Shown: one piece after another, positions 5,317 to 7,143 of the stretch | Layout: every line of letters begins with the position of its first letter | How positions within the stretch are numbered: position 1 is the stretch's first letter | NCBI GenBank assembly: GCA_964352905.1 | Contig: CAYGTS010000128.1 | Coordinates: 1-7,143, forward strand | DNA: 7,143 nt | Source: CAYGTS01 sp964352905 | GTDB taxonomy: Bacteria > Pseudomonadota > Gammaproteobacteria > JAHCLG01 | Direction: 5' to 3' | Translations under genes and position numbers: made by a program | The notes under the pieces: model-generated | What the model saw: only the letters and a program-made list of their open reading frames with translations | The model's database searches: none | Told to the model about the DNA's origin: nothing

Positions 5317-6809
5317 AATTAAGTCTTTTGCTAAAACATATCTTTCCCATTCCTGAACGTTTTGATTGCGAAGTTTTGGGTTTAAATATTGATAGTCGCA
5401 CCATTCAAAAAGGTGAAGTGTTTGTGGCTTTACAAGGACAACAGCACGATGCGCGCCAGTTTATTGATGACGCCATTACCAAAGGTGCGGTTGCAATTTT
5501 ATGCGAAGCCAATGAAAACGCGCTAGATGAACGTGAAATAAAAAATGGTCAGAGTATTCCGATTATTTCACTGTGCTTGCTCGCAAAAAATTTAAGCTTG
5601 CTTGCTGCTGCTGCATTTAATCATCCTTCACAAGATTTAACCGTGATTGGTATTACCGGAACCAATGGTAAAACTTCAATTTGTCATTTTATTGCCTATC
5701 TTTTACAGCGATTTAATATTGCGTATGGTGTGATTGGAACTTTAGGTAATGGCAAATTGGGAGCGTTATGCAAGACAGAGTTTACAACGCCAGATGCGAT
5801 TAGTTCACAAAAAATCTTAGCAGAATTTAAACAAAAGCAACTGTCGCATGTCGTCATGGAAGTGTCATCACATGCATTAAGTTTAGGCCGTGTGACCGCT
5901 GTTGATTTTGATATAGCAATTTTTAGTAATTTAACGCGCGATCATTTAGATTTTCACGGTGACATGCAACATTATGCTGCAGCAAAAGCACAGTTGTTTA
6001 AATTCCCTAATTTAAAATATGTGATTTTAAATGCTGATGACACGTTTTGTCATAAGCTTGCTAAAGAGATTGCCAAAGAGGTTGCTATTTATTGGTACAG
6101 TGTTAAAACGAAAAGTGCATTATCACAACATCATATTATAGCCAAAAAAGTAACTACATTACCTACGGGTTTGAGTGCAGAAGTGACAACACCTTGGGGG
6201 GAAGTGGCGATTAGTGTACCTTTATATGGGTTGTTTAATATTCATAATGTCTTAGCCGCACTTACCTGTCTTGCTATTTTAAAAATGCCCTTACCGGAAA
6301 TTGCCAAGCAGCTTACAACGTTGCCAGTAGTTCCTGGTCGTATGCAGTTGGTGAGTAAAGATTCTCAGCAAAAAGTATTTGTCGATTATTCGCACACACC
6401 GGATGCGTTAGCGCATGCATTGCAAGAATTGCGTTTACATTTTAATGATCAAAAAGTTATCTGCGTATTTGGTTGTGGTGGTGATCGTGATAAAGGTAAG
6501 CGGGCAGAAATGGGTGCTATTGCTGAAAAATACGCCGATCAAATAATTATTACCAATGATAATCCACGCACTGAAGATCCGGTGCAGATTGTGAATGCCA
6601 TAAAAAGCGGTATAAAAAATATAGATAAGGTGACCATTGAATACGATCGCAAGGAAGCGATCCGGTTAGCGTTGCAACGGGCTGAGCAAGATACGGTTAT
6701 CTTGATTGCCGGTAAAGGTCATGAAGATTATCAAATTATTGGGCGCGAGAAACATCATTTTAGTGATATTGAAACGGTCACTTTGTTTATTGCGAACTGC
6801 GCCGCGTAA
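5313..6809 (+). CDS. murE: UDP-N-acetylmuramoyl-tripeptide synthetase MurE (probably meso-DAP adding)
   Basis: MurE is the cytoplasmic ATP-dependent ligase that adds the third residue to UDP-MurNAc-L-Ala-D-Glu. The protein has 498 residues (E. coli 495). The N-terminal UDP-binding domain has DSRTIQKGEVFVAL (27-40). The central ATPase domain has the P-loop GTNGKT (116-121), TTPDA (158-162), EVSSHAL (183-189), NLTRDHLDFHG (206-216) and the YAAAK lysine (225) expected to be carbamoylated. The C-terminal domain has PGRMQ (341-345), DYSHTPDAL (358-366), GCGGDRDKGKR (387-397) and GKGHEDYQ (467-474). The DNPRTED loop (416-422) is the form that selects meso-diaminopimelate, as expected for a Gram-negative. 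The ATG overlaps the ftsI stop and has aagga upstream. The last residues (IANCAA) are unlike typical MurE tails and lie next to the repeat block. Confidence 0.97.
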   Translation: MKLSLLLKHIFPIPERFDCEVLGLNIDSRTIQKGEVFVALQGQQHDARQFIDDAITKGAVAILCEANENALDEREIKNGQSIPIISLCLLAKNLSLLAAAAFNHPSQDLTVIGITGTNGKTSICHFIAYLLQRFNIAYGVIGTLGNGKLGALCKTEFTTPDAISSQKILAEFKQKQLSHVVMEVSSHALSLGRVTAVDFDIAIFSNLTRDHLDFHGDMQHYAAAKAQLFKFPNLKYVILNADDTFCHKLAKEIAKEVAIYWYSVKTKSALSQHHIIAKKVTTLPTGLSAEVTTPWGEVAISVPLYGLFNIHNVLAALTCLAILKMPLPEIAKQLTTLPVVPGRMQLVSKDSQQKVFVDYSHTPDALAHALQELRLHFNDQKVICVFGCGGDRDKGKRAEMGAIAEKYADQIIITNDNPRTEDPVQIVNAIKSGIKNIDKVTIEYDRKEAIRLALQRAEQDTVILIAGKGHEDYQIIGREKHHFSDIETVTLFIANCAA

Positions 6810-6828
6810 CCTGGCGAGTGCTTCAACC

Positions 6829-6859
6829 CGTCATTGCGAACGAAGTGAGGCAATCCAGG
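6829..6859 (+). repeat. REP-like unit 1 (direct)
   Basis: This 31-bp unit has the variant gaggcaatcc where the other direct units have gaagcaatcc. It is followed by the same linker start (agtgagtggcagtg) as the later tandem units and preceded by a degenerate linker end (cttcaacc), so it looks like an outlying member of the same tandem family. Confidence 0.85.
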
Positions 6860-6957
6860 AGTGAGTGGCAGTGTGTGAGATAGTAAAGGTGATACTGCTT
6901 AATGCAGTGGCGCGACTAGCAAGTTTTGCTAAATTTTGCAAAATCACAGATCCTCTC

Positions 6958-7033
6958 CCTGGATTGCTTTGTCGCTGCGCTCCTCGCAATGACGGAAATC
7001 GCCGTCATTGCGAACGCAGTGAAGCAATCCAGG
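6958..7033. repeat. Inverted pair of REP-like units forming a 76-bp foldback
   Basis: The inverted 37-bp unit (6958-6994) and the direct 31-bp unit (7003-7033) face each other. The outer stem pairs 6958-6969 with 7022-7033 (12 bp). The inner stem pairs 6985-6995 with 7002-7012 (11 bp) around the loop aaatcg. The unequal internal loop reflects the length difference between the two unit types. The RNA foldback could stabilise or end the murE transcript, though no T-run follows. Confidence 0.8.
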
Positions 7034-7143
7034 AGTTAGTGGCAGTGTGCCTCAACCCGTCATTGCGAACGAAGTGAAGCAATCCAGGAGTGAGTGGCAG
7101 TGAGTCTCAACCCGTCATTGCGAACGCAGTGAAGCAATCCAGG
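7003..7143 (+). repeat. Tandem array of 55-bp units (31-bp REP core plus 24-bp linker)
   Basis: Cores start at 7003, 7058 and 7113, exactly 55 bp apart. Linkers 7034-7057 and 7089-7112 are both 24 bp and differ at only a few positions, so the whole 55-bp unit was duplicated. Cores alternate between gaacgcagtg and gaacgaagtg. The third core is complete, but the array is cut by the window end. Confidence 0.9.

Larger units (their letters stand above)
6810..7143. repeat. REP-like repeat block downstream of murE
   Basis: This 334-base stretch has no credible gene. It contains five copies of a 31-37 bp repeat with core cgtcattgcgaac...gaagcaatccagg: direct at 6829-6859, 7003-7033, 7058-7088 and 7113-7143, and inverted at 6958-6994. 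The last three direct copies lie in a strict 55-bp tandem period, with near-identical 24-bp linkers (ending ctcaacc). The segment 6876-6957 between the first direct copy and the inverted copy is single-copy, with a 12-bp palindrome attttgcaaaat (6933-6944). Sequences of this type (attgcga...gcaatcc) are widespread interspersed palindromic repeats in bacteria. The array continues past the window. Confidence 0.9.

Noticed and set aside
6865..7077. 70-codon plus-strand open frame after murE
   Set aside because: It starts at a GTG inside a repeat linker, and its predicted peptide (APRNDG, RHCERSEAIQ) is what this repeat type always encodes when read through. It has no ribosome binding site or domain.
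6829..7143. Regularly spaced repeats suggesting a CRISPR array
   Set aside because: The 24-bp linkers between cores are almost identical to each other, one unit is inverted, and no cas gene is near. These are tandem REP-like units, not repeats with unique spacers.

Overview
The window carries the start of a division and cell wall (dcw) cluster from a gammaproteobacterium of moderately low GC. Gene order (rnpB, then mraZ-rsmH-ftsL-ftsI-murE), the type A RNase P RNA and the AT-leaning codon use all fit Gammaproteobacteria. A host-associated Legionellales/Coxiella-like lineage is my best guess, from base composition, decayed genes and the REP-like repeats. I cannot prove the genus from this window.

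Layout. Positions 55-471 (minus strand) encode a small, cysteine-rich, probably exported protein of unknown function. Positions 472-710 hold overlapping divergent promoter candidates and a long imperfect inverted-repeat element (562-687) with a nested 12-bp hairpin. Positions 711-1074 are the RNase P RNA gene, whose closing P1 helix can be extended to 22 perfect base pairs (701-722 with 1063-1084). Positions 1076-1666 are the remains of an AbiE-type (type IV) toxin-antitoxin pair: an antitoxin lacking its N-terminal DNA-binding part, followed by a toxin gene reduced to its first ~20 and last ~50 codons. Positions 1744-1869 hold a possible terminator, a good sigma-70-like promoter and three MraZ-type operator repeats at exact 10-bp spacing. 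Positions 1870-6809 are five tightly packed plus-strand genes, mraZ, rsmH, ftsL, ftsI and murE, with ATGA stop/start overlaps at rsmH/ftsL and ftsI/murE. Positions 6810-7143 contain no gene: they hold a block of 31-37 bp REP-like units, partly arranged as 55-bp tandem repeats, which runs off the window end.

How the genes work together. MraZ is the autorepressor of the operon. RsmH modifies 16S rRNA. FtsL and FtsI are inner-membrane divisome proteins, FtsI being the septal transpeptidase. MurE adds the third amino acid (probably meso-diaminopimelate) to the peptidoglycan precursor. The next gene normally found, murF, does not start within the 334 bases after murE; the repeat block lies there instead.

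I see no intact, clearly new biological system. The most interesting points are the decayed AbiE module lodged between rnpB and mraZ, the extended P1 helix, the hairpin element in the probable rnpB leader, and the repeat array inside the dcw cluster.
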